The position numbers and the translations under genes are program-made. From Callipepla californica brunnescens (lineage: Eukaryota > Chordata > Aves > Galliformes > Odontophoridae): DNA of 64,000 nt. Shown in pieces: positions 50,001 to 62,021 of this stretch. The DNA lies in NCBI GenBank assembly GCA_023055505.1, contig JALIRH010000040.1:873001-937000 (forward strand), given 5' to 3'. The notes beneath the pieces were generated by a model. That model searched no databases. It was not told the DNA's origin and worked only from the letters and a program-made list of their open reading frames with translations. Position 1 is the first letter of the stretch, and each line of letters begins with the position of its first letter.

Positions 50001-53000
50001 ATGCGTTGATAGTAATGGCATCTTTGAACATTCTGTGTGATTACTAGCAGCTTGAACATCTCCAGATGTTCAAAGCTGAGGAGAGCTGTATTTCAGGATC
50101 TGGAACAGGCTAGGTTGTTAGGATGGGCTGGGCTGGTGAAAATTGAGGAATTCTAATTCTATATGCACAAGAGGTGTGTTTTCAGGTATGCAGGGTGTTC
50201 AGAATTCTTGGGGCATAGTATTTAGTCATCACTGGAAATAAGGTGATACCAAGGAGGTTTTAACATCAAAAATTTGGACTTAGATTCTAAGTTCATCCAA
50301 ACAAACCTCAGATGTCCCAAAACCTTATTCTCTCAGCAAGAAAATATGCCCACTGTTTATACAGAATTTACACAAGATGGTATAGAATGTAAAACAATCA
50401 TATGCTTGTTTAAAGGTGCATTTGACTATTTAATTTAGAGAACCAAAGTTTTGTGAAGTTGTACATAGGCAGTAGAAGAGGTATTTCCTGTTAGTATAAA
50501 AAGAGTGATTAGAATAAAATTGTTTTTGAGTAAGAGCCTGCAAAATGTTTCAAACCCAAATATTTCCCACTCAGCTTTGGTTTTCAAATGAACTGAGAGA
50601 GGCCTCATGTAAAAAACTGTAAACACATCTTAAATATTACTTATGGGAGAACTGAATATTTTCTGTGTCTGTAATGAAAGAAGGCAATACCGAGAGCGTA
50701 ATAGTTTTTAAATGTAGCTGCAAATCATCTTCCTCCATGGTCTGTGGTTTACCCCAAGTGTATGGACTTTTATCATCCTGGGACTTTAGTAGTCGTGCTA
50801 TCTGTTCAACTGTTTATGACCTGGAACAAAAACAAGGCAGACTGGAAATGCCTTGAAGTGAGTCCTGAGAGGTTTTCAGATGTCTAGAGAAACAGATAAC
50901 TTGAAATTTGTTGAAGTGTTTAAATCAGCCTACTTTTTTTTTTTTTTGCGTGCAGTAGATTTCACATTGTTAACACTTTTCCATATGAATAAATCATCAG
51001 ACTATTTTCTTCCAATGAGTAGAGAAAAGTGGATAGTTTTATGCAAATCAGAAATGAAATGGCCTTAAGAGCACAGTATCATTGTGCAGTGTTTGTCAAC
51101 AAGGGAAGAGTATCTCACAGCAATACAGCCAACAGAGTTTCCAAGTTTGATTAAAACAATTGAGGTGTTTCAAAAATGCCTACTTTATGGTGATGGTCAA
51201 CAAAATAACTTCTCTGATTATCGATAATGTTTGTGCCCTAGTTCTCCGTAGGAAAAACATACCATATGTGTGACTGGGTACGTTGTCTTCAGAAAATATG
51301 GGGAACAAACTGAAAGTTTGGAGCTTTCCAGACTCCCACGAACTTACCTGTTAGGCTGTTATAATTCAAGGATCATTTTTCCAATCCATTGCAAAGCTAA
51401 TTTAAAAAAATGTTAGTCCTGTTCCCAGACAGCACCTCACAATTTTGAGGTCAGTACTGCTCTAAGGATTTCAGACTGAGGGCCAGAACTGAGCCTATAA
51501 TGAAAGCTCTTTTTCAGTCTTAAATATAGAGTAGCTCCTTGCTGCCCACCAAAATTTCAGGCTACTCAGCCCGGCTCTTTCCAGTGTCCCCAACACAGTA
51601 CTTTCATGTTCTTCCTGAAAGAGTAACCCGGTTTTCCCTGTCCCTGAAGAAATAATTTTGAGATATTTCTTGCAGCCTCCATTACTGATGGGCCTGATGA
51701 CTCAAAATCTCTCTGCAGATACACACAGCTTGCTCCCCAATAACCATCTCATTAATTGTGACTGAGAGCTAGATGGAAAGGTGCTTACAATTCTGTTTGC
51801 AAATTAAAAAAAGAAAAGGAAAAGAAAGTGAGGAAATAATTCATCCTGGTAAGGCAGTGTATCTCTGAAGCCCTGGTGACCAAAAAGGGGTGCATTTTTT
51901 TGTGTTGCAGTGTGATATAACAAGGATTTGTAGAGAGACAATATGGTATGTTTTCTACAATGAAACTTAACAACGGCAACAACAAAAAACCCTACCAACT
52001 TTATAATAAATTTCTATAAATAGTATTTCTACTAAGGCCTTCAGGTGTGAAGCAAGCTAAACATTGTTAGCGTAAGTCCTGCCATGTGATGCTGATATGC
52101 TGTTTGGCAATGTATGCAGGTTCTCCAAACCCAGCTGGATACCTTACTTGAAGGACAAGAGAGCATTAAAAGTTGTAGCAACTTTACAGCCCAAGCCCTC
52201 AACCATGGCACTGAAACTGAAGTGCTGCTGGTCAAGAAGCAGATGAGTGACAAGCTGAGTGAACTGGCTGAGCGGGACTTCCCCTTGCAGCCCCGTGAAA
52301 ATGATCAGTTGGACTTCATAGTGGAAACAGAAGGTCTGAAAAAGTCCATTCACAATTTGGGCACTATTTTAACCACCAACGCTGTTGCTTCTGAAACAGT
52401 TGCCACAGGTGAGGGACTGCGGCAGACTGTGATCGGACAGCCCATGTCTGTTACCATCACCACCAAGGACAAAGATGGGGAGCTATGTAAGTCTGGGAAC
52501 GCTTACGTCACTGCTGAACTGAGCACACCTGATGGGAGTGTAGCAGATGGAGAAATACTTGACAATAAAAATGGCACTTATGAATTTTTGTACACTGTTC
52601 AGAAAGAAGGGGATTTCACTTTGTCACTGAGACTGTATGACCAACACATCAAAGGCAGCCCATTTAAACTGAAAGTGGTCAGATCAGCAGATGTATCCCC
52701 TACCACTGAGGGGGTTAAGAGACGTGTTAAATCACCTGGCAGTGGTCACGTGAAGCAGAAAGCTGTCAAAAGACCTGCGAGCATGTACAGCACTGGAAAA
52801 AGAAAAGAGAATCCCATCGAAGATGATTTGATCTTCAGAGTAGGTAGGTGATTTCTCTGCTAACTACTGCCATGAGCAAAAGCAGTTCAGGGAAACCAGA
52901 TGAAAATTTCCTGATGTTAAATTATTTTAAGATTAAAGCTCTAAGTAGAGCAACCTGATAATACCTTTAGACCTCTTTAACTGTTTCATATACGTCTTTT

Positions 53001-56000
53001 AAAAGTGTGTGTTTCAGAAGTTCTATTGGCAAATATTTAGTTAGAATTTGGGTTGAGAAATGCATTAATTGTAAAATATTTTATGTGGCAATATAACAAG
53101 TTAAATGCTCCAGATTTATATTGAACTGCTTCGTTAAAAAATTGCATGGCAAGAGACAAAGTAGGAGGATTCTCTCTCTAAAATGGTTGCCCTAGAGGTT
53201 AATCTTAATTAATTAACAGGGATCTACACACGTGTTAAAACTTATGGTCAAACATAGTTACTTCTTCATGTCAGAAGAAATGAAGAAATGTTATTTCTTC
53301 ATGTCTTCATGTTATGTCAGAATAGGACAAAATTATGATTTCCTTCATTTGTTTCTTTAAATGCATTTTGTATTTTTTTCCACTATGTGTGAAAAAAATG
53401 TGTTTTGTATTTTTTCCGCTATCTAAATATTTTTCATCCTTCATATAATGTAATAGTATCTCTAAGTTTGTGGGTTTCTAAAGGTTTGTAAAAACATAGA
53501 TGTCATTTATTCTGATTTTCTTTCACAGCTCTTTTGAGGTAATCTGTTCTTCAGCTATCTAAGAATTCATGATTTCTATATCTGCTTTTATAGTTAACAG
53601 CTTTTCACTTTGTACAACTGAAGAAAAAAAAGTTGACCATTAATATGTACAAGTCTGCATACCACATTTGAGCACTAATCACAAAGTAGTTTTCTCTCTT
53701 GTAGCGGAGAATGGAGGGTGTTTTTTTTCTTGAATGGTTTTCAGTTGAAAACTCTTTGAGACGCCACATGTCAATTGATTAGCCCTTCCTATCAGACTTC
53801 TTGTCTGCCAGGATTTCTTTAGGAATCCTTACTGTGATAGACAATCTATGCAATAGCGCAATTGTTTTATATCAGAAAATGCATTCAGCATAGATGGTTT
53901 GCTCACTTGTAAGTCAGTGCAATGCAAGCCTTGGATATAACTGCTCATAAAATGTCAAGCCTTTCCCAGATGGCCAGTGCATTTCATTGTAATATAACAG
54001 CTCCTAAATATAACATCTCAAAGCATTTTCTACAGAGTCAATAATATCCTGTTTCACTGTCACTAAGGCTGTGTTTTCTGATGATTCCTGTGTCAAAAGT
54101 TAGAAATAAGATGTGGAACAATTCATACTGAAGTTGAGCCTAGCGTCAACAATAACTGCACTTGGATGTCCAAAGCTGATAGGTGCCTTTTGTTTAATTA
54201 ATACCCAAACATTGTTCTGCCTCTATCAGGGAGAGTGTTCTGGTTGCAAAAGTTATTGCTGAGTTGTTAAAGAAAAAAGCCTTGCACAGACGCAGAGTAA
54301 TCAGTTCTGGACTACTGAATGAATGGAAATGGACCTGTGGCTTTTCCCAAATATGATTTCACTGCTAGTGCTGGTTAAGAGCAACAGAGAGTTTGTATAG
54401 ATGTTTCCAAGATTTTCTGGGTGCCTCGTTTTGAGACGAGGTTAAAGAAGAGTTCAGGACGACGCCTGCCTGAAAGAAGACATTTCTTTGATCTCTTCTG
54501 GGAGTGGCTGTGACACATCATATGCTAGGCAGAGCATATGCTAGGTTGGGTGGACAGATTCGAAGTCCTGAAATAATTTTAGAACTGTTAACATTGTTAT
54601 TATAAAGCTTTCAGTATGGCCTAACATGATTGCAGGTTGTAATTTCTGCTTCTGTATCCCTTGCTTCTAGTGAGCAGCTTCTAACCTACCTGCCAAATAG
54701 TGCTCTGGATATAGTTCATTGCTGTTGTTTCAGTGATTCTCTATACTACACCTATTCTAATACTACATGAACTCTAATACATTCTTCAATATTTTCTGAA
54801 AAGCACAGTGCCTTTTCATTGTGATGCAGTCATGAATGTGAGCTTTATTTTGGAGCTTTTACTCCTTCCCTTTTCCTGTCTTCCTCACTGTGTCCTCCCC
54901 TCCTCCTAGCAGAAGATTGTCCTCGTGTGAATATTAAGAAATAGTATTAACACAGCATTAGTACAGGTAAATGTTATCATTCATGGAGAACTGGGCATTG
55001 CATCATTTGCCAATTCCATGGTACTTATTGCTTTTAAAATGGTGTATGGTTCTGTCCAGACATTTTTAAGGTCAGACTATTGACTGCATTAATACATTAA
55101 TACAGTCATGTAATGCATTATTGAAAACAGCAGAGTATTTCATGCTTCCTCTTTCAGGAATTTACATCCTCAATGAAAAGCAAGCATGATCTTTAAGAGT
55201 GTGTCAGTGGTTTATGGGCTGCTTCAGCCCAGTTCCATGACTAATGGGATGGGGGACTCATGGGCCCATGTGCTGGGGAAGGGGGAAAAACGAAAAGGGT
55301 AGGGAGGTGGGCCTAAAAACAGAACAGCAGCAATGATCTGAGGAGGACAACTGATTTACTAGATAAGATATTAGAATGCAAAATAACATAATATAATACA
55401 ATATAATTGGAATTGAAGCTAATAAATCAAATAAAGTGCAAGGGTCTGAAACCTAAGGCTTTACACTAAAGCTGACAAGGCAGCTAGGGAACCTGCACTG
55501 CTGAGATGACCAGCAAAAGAAGACTTGCATGTGGTTTTATCTTTCCCTCTGAGTGTAAAACAGGAATGCAAAGTCCTCTGGAGTATGTAGTACTCTTCTG
55601 AGAACCAGGTACCCGGAAATTCAGCAGTCCATGGAACTGGAACATTAATTCTTTAAGTCCCAGTGCACTGCATGATGTTATGATGTGGAATACTGATAAC
55701 AAAAACCAGAAAACCCAGACAGAGTGTGTCCATGCAGTTCTCATGTTCTAAATGTTTCAGCCTGCTGAACTTAGTACAGGAATGAAAGCACAGAATCCTA
55801 GAATGGCTTGGATTGGAAGGGGCTGTCAAAAACATCTACATCCAGCTCACAAACAAAAAAACCTATGTGGCATGTGCAAATGAAAATGAAACTTGTTTGT
55901 TATTTCCAGAAAATAATTGTTGCATATGGTGTTTGCTACTGCTGCAAGGTGTATGAAGTGAGAGGAATGACTCTTCTGTTGCTCTGTTCTTGTGTCTTAG

Positions 56001-59000
56001 ACCCATGTTGAGTAGAAGGGGGGGATGTTTGGTATTAGCACTTCCATCCTCCCTGGTCTCTCCCATGTTCCCCAAAGAAGAGTCAAGAGTCAAGGTTGGC
56101 TACTCCTCTGTCTACAGCCCCATCTGGTGCTCTAGGTCTGCCATGCCTTGGTATTTTTTTTTTTCTGACACTTTTCATGACTGGATTCTGTGGCAGTACT
56201 TAGAAGTAGTGGTGCCATTTCCCACTTCAACTGTATTTTCTCCTTATGCCTGGAATTGGCACTAGACACAGCCAAATTGAGAACTGGCTCCCTGCTGGAA
56301 AGTTCAATTTTCATTTTCCTCAGACTGTGTTTAGTTATCTGTTCAGCCATGTAACTGAGCATCTAAATTTAGCTGGTAAGTTTAATGTGTGTAACTTGCT
56401 CTAATTTTAAGGGGGAAAAAAAAAGCCTTTAAGATTACCTTCTGTCAGCTTCCTTACTAGGTGTGAATGTCATCATCTCGGCTGTTATCCATGCTGAAAG
56501 TATAGGAAGAAGTATATGAAAGAATAGGAGGCTGACTGAATTTACTCCATGTGAGAACTCATGAACAAGACCTGTGTAGTAATAGCTGTCATATATTTGT
56601 GCCTGATAAAGTCTGCAAATTCAAAGCAGACTTAGGGGGAGGAGAGGGGCTAGATTTAAATTTGACAAATAATTAATGGTGAACTGTGTGTAAGTTTTAG
56701 GGAAATGTTTAAACTTTCTAGGGCCCATATTTATTATTAAATTTTATCTGAAGGCCTCTTGCTGACACTGTTTTGGTTTGTCTTGTCTGAAAGGGATTGG
56801 GTTGACTATGGATATGTACTTTATAAGCAACTACAAAAACATAAGTAGGTTCTGTGTGTAAACATCTTGGAAAAAAGTGAATTTTTCTAACTGCAATTAA
56901 CCCCCTTGCGTGCATGATTGAGAAGAATTCTAGCTGCTCTGTAGGAAACAGCATCTGCTCCTTACACTCCCCTTGTTCCTTCTTTATCTTTCCAGCAAGG
57001 TCCTGCCCAAGCCACATTACAGCCTGGCTAAGGGCACTGGAGAAAGAATGGACGTTTAAGTATAGCTGATTGACATTCTGCCAGGAAACAAGAAAACTAC
57101 TCCTTCATACCTGTCTGTGCAACTTATATGTCGATCTTTCCCTACTCTCTAGTTCTGTCTTTCTTCAATATAGCACAAAGAGCAGCCCCAGAAGTATTCA
57201 AAAGTGTAAGTAGGAAAGAAATGGTAGTTACACAATATGCTATGAGTACTGTGTTCTCTCAAGTCTCCCATTAATCTCTAATCTTTCTGGAGTATTTTTG
57301 TCTTTGTCACTGAAGATGATCCCTTTCTGCTGAGTGGGGTGGTTTGCTGCTTCAGTTTTAGAAAGTTGGTAAATCTAGGTTAGTAAGCAGGGAGATTATT
57401 AATCACATCAGCAAAATTTAGAAAGCAAAACCACTTCTATTACTACAAATATAAAAATTGTACTTTGTTCAACATGTTCATCCAGATGGCCTGCACTTAT
57501 GAAGTAGACTGAGTTTTTAACATTTCCTATGATTGTTTTTTTATTTATTTTCTTCTTGATGAGATTCAACCTGGCCTGTACTGTGCAAGAAGACTGAAAC
57601 TATGAAGCATTCTGGTTGTGCTGCATTGTCTTGAGCTGAAAATGGCTGCTCTTTTGTTGAAATCATATCTTCAAAGCTAAATTAATTGGTTTGTGCAGGG
57701 TAAGCTGAATAATACCCAAAGGAATTAGATAGGGCTAAATCTAATCTGATTGTTTATTTAGAGAGCTGTATAAAAGACGGTATAAAAAGCTGTAAAAAAG
57801 ATGGTATAAAAGGAGCTATTACACAGCTTCTGAACTGCTCTGTTTGCCCTGATCTTTTGAAACCCCCCCTCTCCCAGTCCCATACAACTTGCTGCAGGAG
57901 TTGGAGTAAAATGTCTTTTTTCTTCTGTTGTTCCCCACAGTAGCTCAGAACAAGAGAGAGTTAAGGCTGGGTGAAGACAGGTACAAAAGATTTCAGCTTT
58001 CATCACCAGGCATATTGAGAAAACCTGCAACAACAGGACCCTAATTAGATCTGCAAATCATCCTCTATCCCCAGCCCTGTGCATATGAAATGTTGATGTC
58101 TCATCAGGCTAAGGAGGGATGGGTGACTGTTTAGAGAACAGAGGACAAAGCACCGGTTGCCTTGTTACACAAGGGAAGTATCTTGCAGTAAAAGTCTCTC
58201 TCAGGTGTGTTTATAAGGAGGGAATCTTTGCTTATGAGGGGAGGAGCTGTCATCCTTCGTTATTACAGACAAGTTTGCAGGATCCTGCTTTTCCGGAGTG
58301 CTGAGATACATTGCCACAAGATTTCCTCTCACATAAGCTACTGGTGTAATGAGTTACTCAAATCAGAAAGTTCAAAGTGACCTGTGTTTTCTTCCTGAAC
58401 TTAGGACATCAGATCTGTTTCACTGATCTCAACTTTCTTCAGAGAAAGGACTGTATAAAGGCTTTTGTCCAGATTAGGACCTGTCATGGGTTTAATAACT
58501 GCAGAATGCTGTTCCCAAGAATGTTGTGCATGGAGCTCATTTTCATCTGCGTGCTGTTAATAAAGTACTTTTCCAAAACTTACTGTGAAATGTGACTATG
58601 TCATTCCTGGGTAATTTCGTTTTGTTTTTTGTTTTTTTTCTTTGATGTATATTTGTAAAGTCTCAGTGAAGAAAAATCTGAGCAACTCTTTATATAGTTC
58701 ACTCATCATTAAAAAGGAGTATTTTTCTAAGAGGAAAGAGCATACATTCCATGATGGTTGTGCTAGTTGGTTCCAGATGCTCCTCTTTTCTAACAAATGT
58801 TTTTCTTTTTCTCTCAGTAGTAAAAGGAATGCTTCTCACTTTTCATTCCTTCTCTTTGGCTAGAAGGCAGAAAGAAAATTCACCATTAGCATATGGTGGA
58901 AAAAAAAAATAACTGCATGCATCCCTGAGGCACTGCTCAGTAAAGGAATACGCAGAAATGGGTCAAGTATGGGCAACATAAGCAAACAGTGAGTTACACA

Positions 59001-62000
59001 CCAATTAACATGTAGTTTCTCCTTGGACTACAAAACTTAGAAGTGTTTGTTTTGCTGAGAAAGAGGTAAGCATGCAGAGTTCAGGAAAATAAGTCTTGAA
59101 ACAAAGAAAAGTTCTCAGCACCAAGTGCCAAGGAGTTAAATGTGGCTTCTTAGCCAGTGACAGGAAATATGTGTCTCACATCCATCACCACATCAGAAAG
59201 AAGGGTTTTTCAGAGCATGTGCATCCCTAATGACAGTTAAGTACAAACTAGAGCTAATGCATTGGGGATCACAGTCAGAGCGGTTTTAATAATTGAACTC
59301 TAGGATATTTGGACTGACTAAAATAAAGTACAAGCTTTTCAGTTTAAACCATCTATTGAAACTAATTATTGAATGCTTGTAAAAATACTTAACCAGGGAA
59401 AAATAGCTCTGCATGCAAGTCTCAGAATGAACTGCTTATAGAGTCTTTTTTTTTTTTTTTTTAATTTTTGAAATTCATTCATTATGAATTCTGGTTCAAG
59501 ATCATAACTGCAATCTTGTCTAAAGACTCCTGAGTCTTCTTTATGAACGCAGCAGGAATTTGACTACTGTTACTGTGCTCCAGGTGCAGTTTAGACTAGG
59601 CACTTCAGTGCTGACCTTTTAAACACATCAGTTTGCTTTGTGACTCTCCTCAGACTGTTCCAGAACAAACATCTAAGTAATAAGGCACTTAAACTTAAGG
59701 GACTTTTGTGAAAACCTGACTTTTTGTTGTTCCTTATCCCATTAGTCCCCTTGGCTCTAAGCTAATCTTTATTGCATTTGTCTTGGATAAAAACGAGACC
59801 TGTGTGTATGTATTGCTTCATAAGAACAATCAAAGGTCTCTGTGGAAAGATTCAGTCACCAGATATTGGTCTTCATTGGCATCAAGTTCTAGTTGTTCAA
59901 AAACAAAAATAGTTTTCTAAGACAACATTTACAGACTGTGTGGAAACTGTAATGAATGAATGGCAGGCCTGTCTGTCTTGAAAGGGCCTCATCCAAAGCA
60001 ATCACTAATACATTTTTTTTCTTCAGCTTCTTGACTTCATGGAAGAGATTTAGAAATTGTACTACATCATCCAGGTTCCTGGCTCCTTCTCTGTCTGTGT
60101 GCTTCCTTAGTACTGTCCCTTTCATTGCCTTTTCACCTGAAACAAAAATGCATATTTTAAAAATAGTGATGAAAACATTACACTTCTAACCTCTAGCAAG
60201 AAGCAGATTGTGAAGGCACTTTGTTTTGTGAAGGCCAAGGTAATTCCTCTGTTGGGAGTTAGACGGCATATGTGTGTAACTAAGAGCAATCTTTTGTACT
60301 TAGAACTGGGATCTGTTACTGAGATGGTTCTGTACCAGTGATAAGAACTCTTGGAAACAGGCATTCAAAGATCAAGGATGTAATAAATACATCTACTGGC
60401 TTTTAGGTTGTAACTTATCTGTATACTACCTAGCCTGATTTATGTGCTTTGTGTTCAATTTTAGGGACCAAAGGAAGAAACAAAGGGGAATTTACAAATC
60501 TTCAAGGTGTAGCTGCATCTACAAATGGAAAAATATTAATAGCAGACAGTAACAACCAGTGTGTGCAGGTATGGGATTATGCCACTGTCAAGTATTTGTT
60601 TCTTTCCCATACTTTTGCCTTATTTGTATTCAGATTTTGTATAACACCAGGCCAGAATGCCCAACCTGCTTATCGACTATTATCATTCCATCCTCTTGAC
60701 TTGTAGCTCTCTTGTTCAGATCTACATTGTATCTAACATGTATGACAGAATTTATTTTCATTCTTTATTATGCTTGGCAGTAAATGATGAAAGCAAACAG
60801 TGCAGTAATCTAGAAAAATGCCTTTTTATAAATATTGCTTTACACTGTAAATTCATCAGTCAGTGTTTCAAAATAAATATAGGACAAGTTGTCACAAATA
60901 TAATTTTTTAAGCGAATACAAGTAAAAAAAATAAACAGATACTATCTTCAAATGACTTTTAGTCTATGTAATGGATTTTCCTGTGTGATAGCATAATAAA
61001 ATCTTTTCCGTGATAGGATCCCAAATACCTATGATTTCTTGGCTTCTTTAACCTGTGTGAAAATCTAGCTGTGTTTTCTGCTGCCCATCATGCATTTATT
61101 CATGTTGATTTTTTATTTTTATTTTTACAATTAACAGTTTGTCATCACTTTTTAGGCTGCCCATGTGGTAGCCATGAACAAGGCAGCAGTGTGTGACTTG
61201 TTCTTCTGTATGTTAGAACCAGAAAGCCACATGCAGTAAGAACTCATTACCAAGCCTTTTCAAAGAGATAAGAGCCGAATATTCATCAGTAACCTCATAG
61301 TTTGTAATTTTCGTCCTGTTCAGAAGAACTTCAGTGTCTTAATTACCTGTCTTGGGGATGCAAGTAGTTGGCTGATTTTTGAGTAGCTGAAGCATCTGTC
61401 AGGAAGTGGCTCAGTACTTATTCCTAAGTCAAATGATTACATTTTAAATTGCTCTTTTAGTTTCTTGTCCTTTCTTTTCAAAAGACTTAGTTTTTAACTG
61501 TGGCCAAGGCAGTGATTCAGTTTCCTCAGTTCTAACACAGGAATCACACTACTTATAACTATGTAAGAGGGATATCATGAAGCATAATACACTAATGCTT
61601 GTAAATTACTTTGAAATCATTCAAGAAACAGTGCAATGTAAGTGCTGAGAACTTCATTATGAAATCAGGGTACAGGTGAAGTCCTCTTAAGTTGGGCATA
61701 TCACTTTGAAATATGGACTGTGTAAAAGGACTAAACATTCCTGTCTCTCTTCCAGACTACAGTGTTCATTAGTGAATTCTAAATTGTAAGTTCCAAAAAA
61801 TAGATTATGCTATTATGCCAACCTAGTTTTAAAACTGATGTTTTGTGTTACAGATATTTTCCAATGATGGCCAGTTCAAAAGTCGCTTTGGCATAAGAGG
61901 TCGGTCTCCTGGCCAGTTGCAGCGGCCAACAGGAGTGGCTGTGCATCCCAGTGGTGACATCATTATTGCAGATTATGACAACAAATGGGTTAGCATATTC

Positions 62001-62021
62001 TCATCGGATGGAAAATTTAAG
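40870..62021 (+). CDS. TRIM2: TRIM2, tripartite motif E3 ubiquitin ligase (7 coding exons, 3' end outside window)
   Basis: Joined exons 40870-41003, 43000-43237, 48192-48343, 49022-49202, 52120-52843, 60465-60568 and 61854-62021 give one open frame of 567 codons with all junction phases consistent. Domain order is RING (about residues 23-63), B-box (118-149), coiled coil (about 155-315), filamin/ABP280 repeat (about 320-421), a basic linker, then NHL repeats 1 and 2. This is the class VII TRIM-NHL layout, and the sequence is nearly colinear with mammalian TRIM2 (about 744 residues) as I know it. TRIM3, the closest paralogue, is excluded by TRIM2-like sequence throughout, for example the MASEG start and the [10 protein letters not shown] segment. 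Known role of the family member: a cytoplasmic, neuron-enriched RING E3 that works with UBE2D enzymes, ubiquitinates neurofilament light chain and supports axon integrity. About 177 residues (NHL 3-6) are missing because the window ends. All introns are GT-AG. Confidence 0.97.
41004..42999 (+). other. TRIM2 intron, 1,996 bp
   Basis: GTAAGT donor, CATAG acceptor, phase 2. No repeat family was recognised inside. Confidence 0.95.
43000..43237 (+). CDS. TRIM2: TRIM2 coding exon 2: end of RING, start of B-box
   Basis: The acceptor is CCCCATAG ending at 42999, after a long CT-rich tract; the donor is GTAAGT at 43238. The exon completes R45 and encodes residues 46-124, ending in phase 0. It supplies the remaining RING ligands C46, C60 and C63 (CPVC), followed by the conserved [14 protein letters not shown] helix and the first B-box ligands C118 and H121. 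Compared with mammalian TRIM2 the main change is after DVLQRTP, where this bird reads ENSIEES at the same length. If the intron were retained, translation would stop after 13 extra residues. Confidence 0.96.
43238..48191 (+). other. TRIM2 intron, 4,954 bp
   Basis: GTAAGT donor, TTTCAG acceptor, phase 0. AT-rich, without recognised repeats or nested genes. Confidence 0.95.
48192..48343 (+). CDS. TRIM2: TRIM2 coding exon 3: B-box zinc finger
   Basis: The acceptor is CTTTTTCAG ending at 48191; the donor is GTATGG at 48344, weaker than the others. It encodes residues 125-174 plus two bases of R175. Visible zinc-ligand candidates are C130, C133, C138, C141, H146 and H149. With C118 and H121 from the previous exon they form a type 2 B-box. 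The exon ends in the VNKR sequence that leads into the coiled coil. The phase-2 end joins the G at 49022 to make CGG for R175, which fixes both boundaries. Confidence 0.96.
48344..49021 (+). other. TRIM2 intron, 678 bp
   Basis: GTATGG donor, CCCTCAG acceptor, phase 2. Nothing else was seen. Confidence 0.95.
49022..49202 (+). CDS. TRIM2: TRIM2 coding exon 4: coiled-coil region
   Basis: The acceptor is CCCTCCCTCAG ending at 49021; the donor is GTAAGA at 49203. It completes R175 and encodes residues 176-235, ending in phase 0. The residues form an amphipathic helix with heptad-like hydrophobic spacing ([25 protein letters not shown]). In TRIM proteins this region makes the antiparallel dimer. 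The preceding intron is only 678 bp, the shortest in the visible gene. Confidence 0.96.
49203..52119 (+). other. TRIM2 intron, 2,917 bp
   Basis: GTAAGA donor, TATGCAG acceptor, phase 0. Nothing else was seen. Confidence 0.95.
52120..52843 (+). CDS. TRIM2: TRIM2 coding exon 5: end of coiled coil, filamin repeat, basic linker
   Basis: This is the largest visible exon (724 nt). The acceptor is TGTATGCAG ending at 52119; the donor is GTAGGT at 52844. It encodes residues 236-476 plus one base of G477. It holds the rest of the coiled coil (about 236-315), the filamin/ABP280 immunoglobulin-like repeat (about 320-421; [15 protein letters not shown] at its start and [11 protein letters not shown] at its end), and a lysine/arginine-rich linker (about 422-472; [18 protein letters not shown]). 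The linker is a plausible phosphorylation region (inference). The donor was chosen because only a break after the first base of codon 477 keeps RVGTKG in frame with the next exon. Confidence 0.97.
53366..53422. repeat. Tandem duplication of a T-rich 37-bp unit (second copy partial)
   Basis: TTTTGTATTTTTTTCCACTAT at the left recurs as TTTTGTATTTTTTCCGCTAT from 53403. It is intronic in TRIM2. Confidence 0.7.
55202..55721. mobile_element. Solo LTR (copy B) in TRIM2 intron between coding exons 5 and 6
   Basis: This 520-bp element begins TGTCAGTGGTTTATGG and ends GAAAACCCAGACA (TG...CA termini). It is flanked by exact 5-bp duplications GAGTG (55197-55201 and 55722-55726). It shares its full layout with the LTR at 25867, in the same direction, but with many substitutions and indels and about 50 bp less length. 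No viral genes are attached. It lies more than 2 kb from either neighbouring TRIM2 exon. Confidence 0.88.
55789..55845 (-). mobile_element. CR1 LINE 3'-end scrap
   Basis: ACAGAATCCTAGAATGG followed by TTGGATTGGAAGGGGC and AACATCTACATCCAG is the reverse complement of the CR1 3' terminus. It is about 60 bp, heavily truncated, and lies just right of solo LTR copy B. Confidence 0.75.
57765..57812. repeat. Two-copy 24-bp tandem repeat
   Basis: Units 57765-57788 and 57789-57812 both begin GCTGTA and contain GGTATAAAA; they differ at three positions. It lies in the TRIM2 intron between coding exons 5 and 6. Confidence 0.85.
60465..60568 (+). CDS. TRIM2: TRIM2 coding exon 6: first NHL repeat
   Basis: The acceptor is TCAATTTTAG ending at 60464; the donor is GTATGG at 60569. 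The 104-nt exon completes G477 and encodes residues 478-511. These are most of the first NHL repeat: [11 protein letters not shown], then the strand [14 protein letters not shown]. In TRIM-NHL proteins six such repeats form a beta-propeller that binds partners or RNA. The preceding intron is 7.6 kb, the longest between visible coding exons, and holds a solo LTR and a CR1 scrap. Confidence 0.95.
60569..61853 (+). other. TRIM2 intron, 1,285 bp
   Basis: GTATGG donor, TTACAG acceptor, phase 0. Nothing else was seen. Confidence 0.94.
61854..62021 (+). CDS. TRIM2: TRIM2 coding exon 7: second NHL repeat
   Basis: The acceptor is TTGTGTTACAG ending at 61853; the donor is GTATGA at 62022. The 168-nt exon is in phase 0 at both ends and encodes residues 512-567. 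It starts with the last strand of NHL 1 (IFSNDG) and contains the complete second repeat ([30 protein letters not shown]). Because both ends are phase 0, skipping it would keep the frame but remove one propeller blade. No following exon was recognised before 64000. Confidence 0.95.

Larger units (their letters stand above)
52844..60464 (+). other. TRIM2 intron, 7,621 bp, with LTR and CR1 insertions
   Basis: GTAGGT donor, TTTTAG acceptor, phase 1. It contains solo LTR copy B, a CR1 scrap, and short tandem duplications at 53366, 54519 and 57765. A poly(T) run lies at about 59446-59461. Confidence 0.93.

Noticed and set aside
52041..52353. Minus-strand frames opposite TRIM2 coding exon 5
   Set aside because: Antisense shadows of a well-supported exon.
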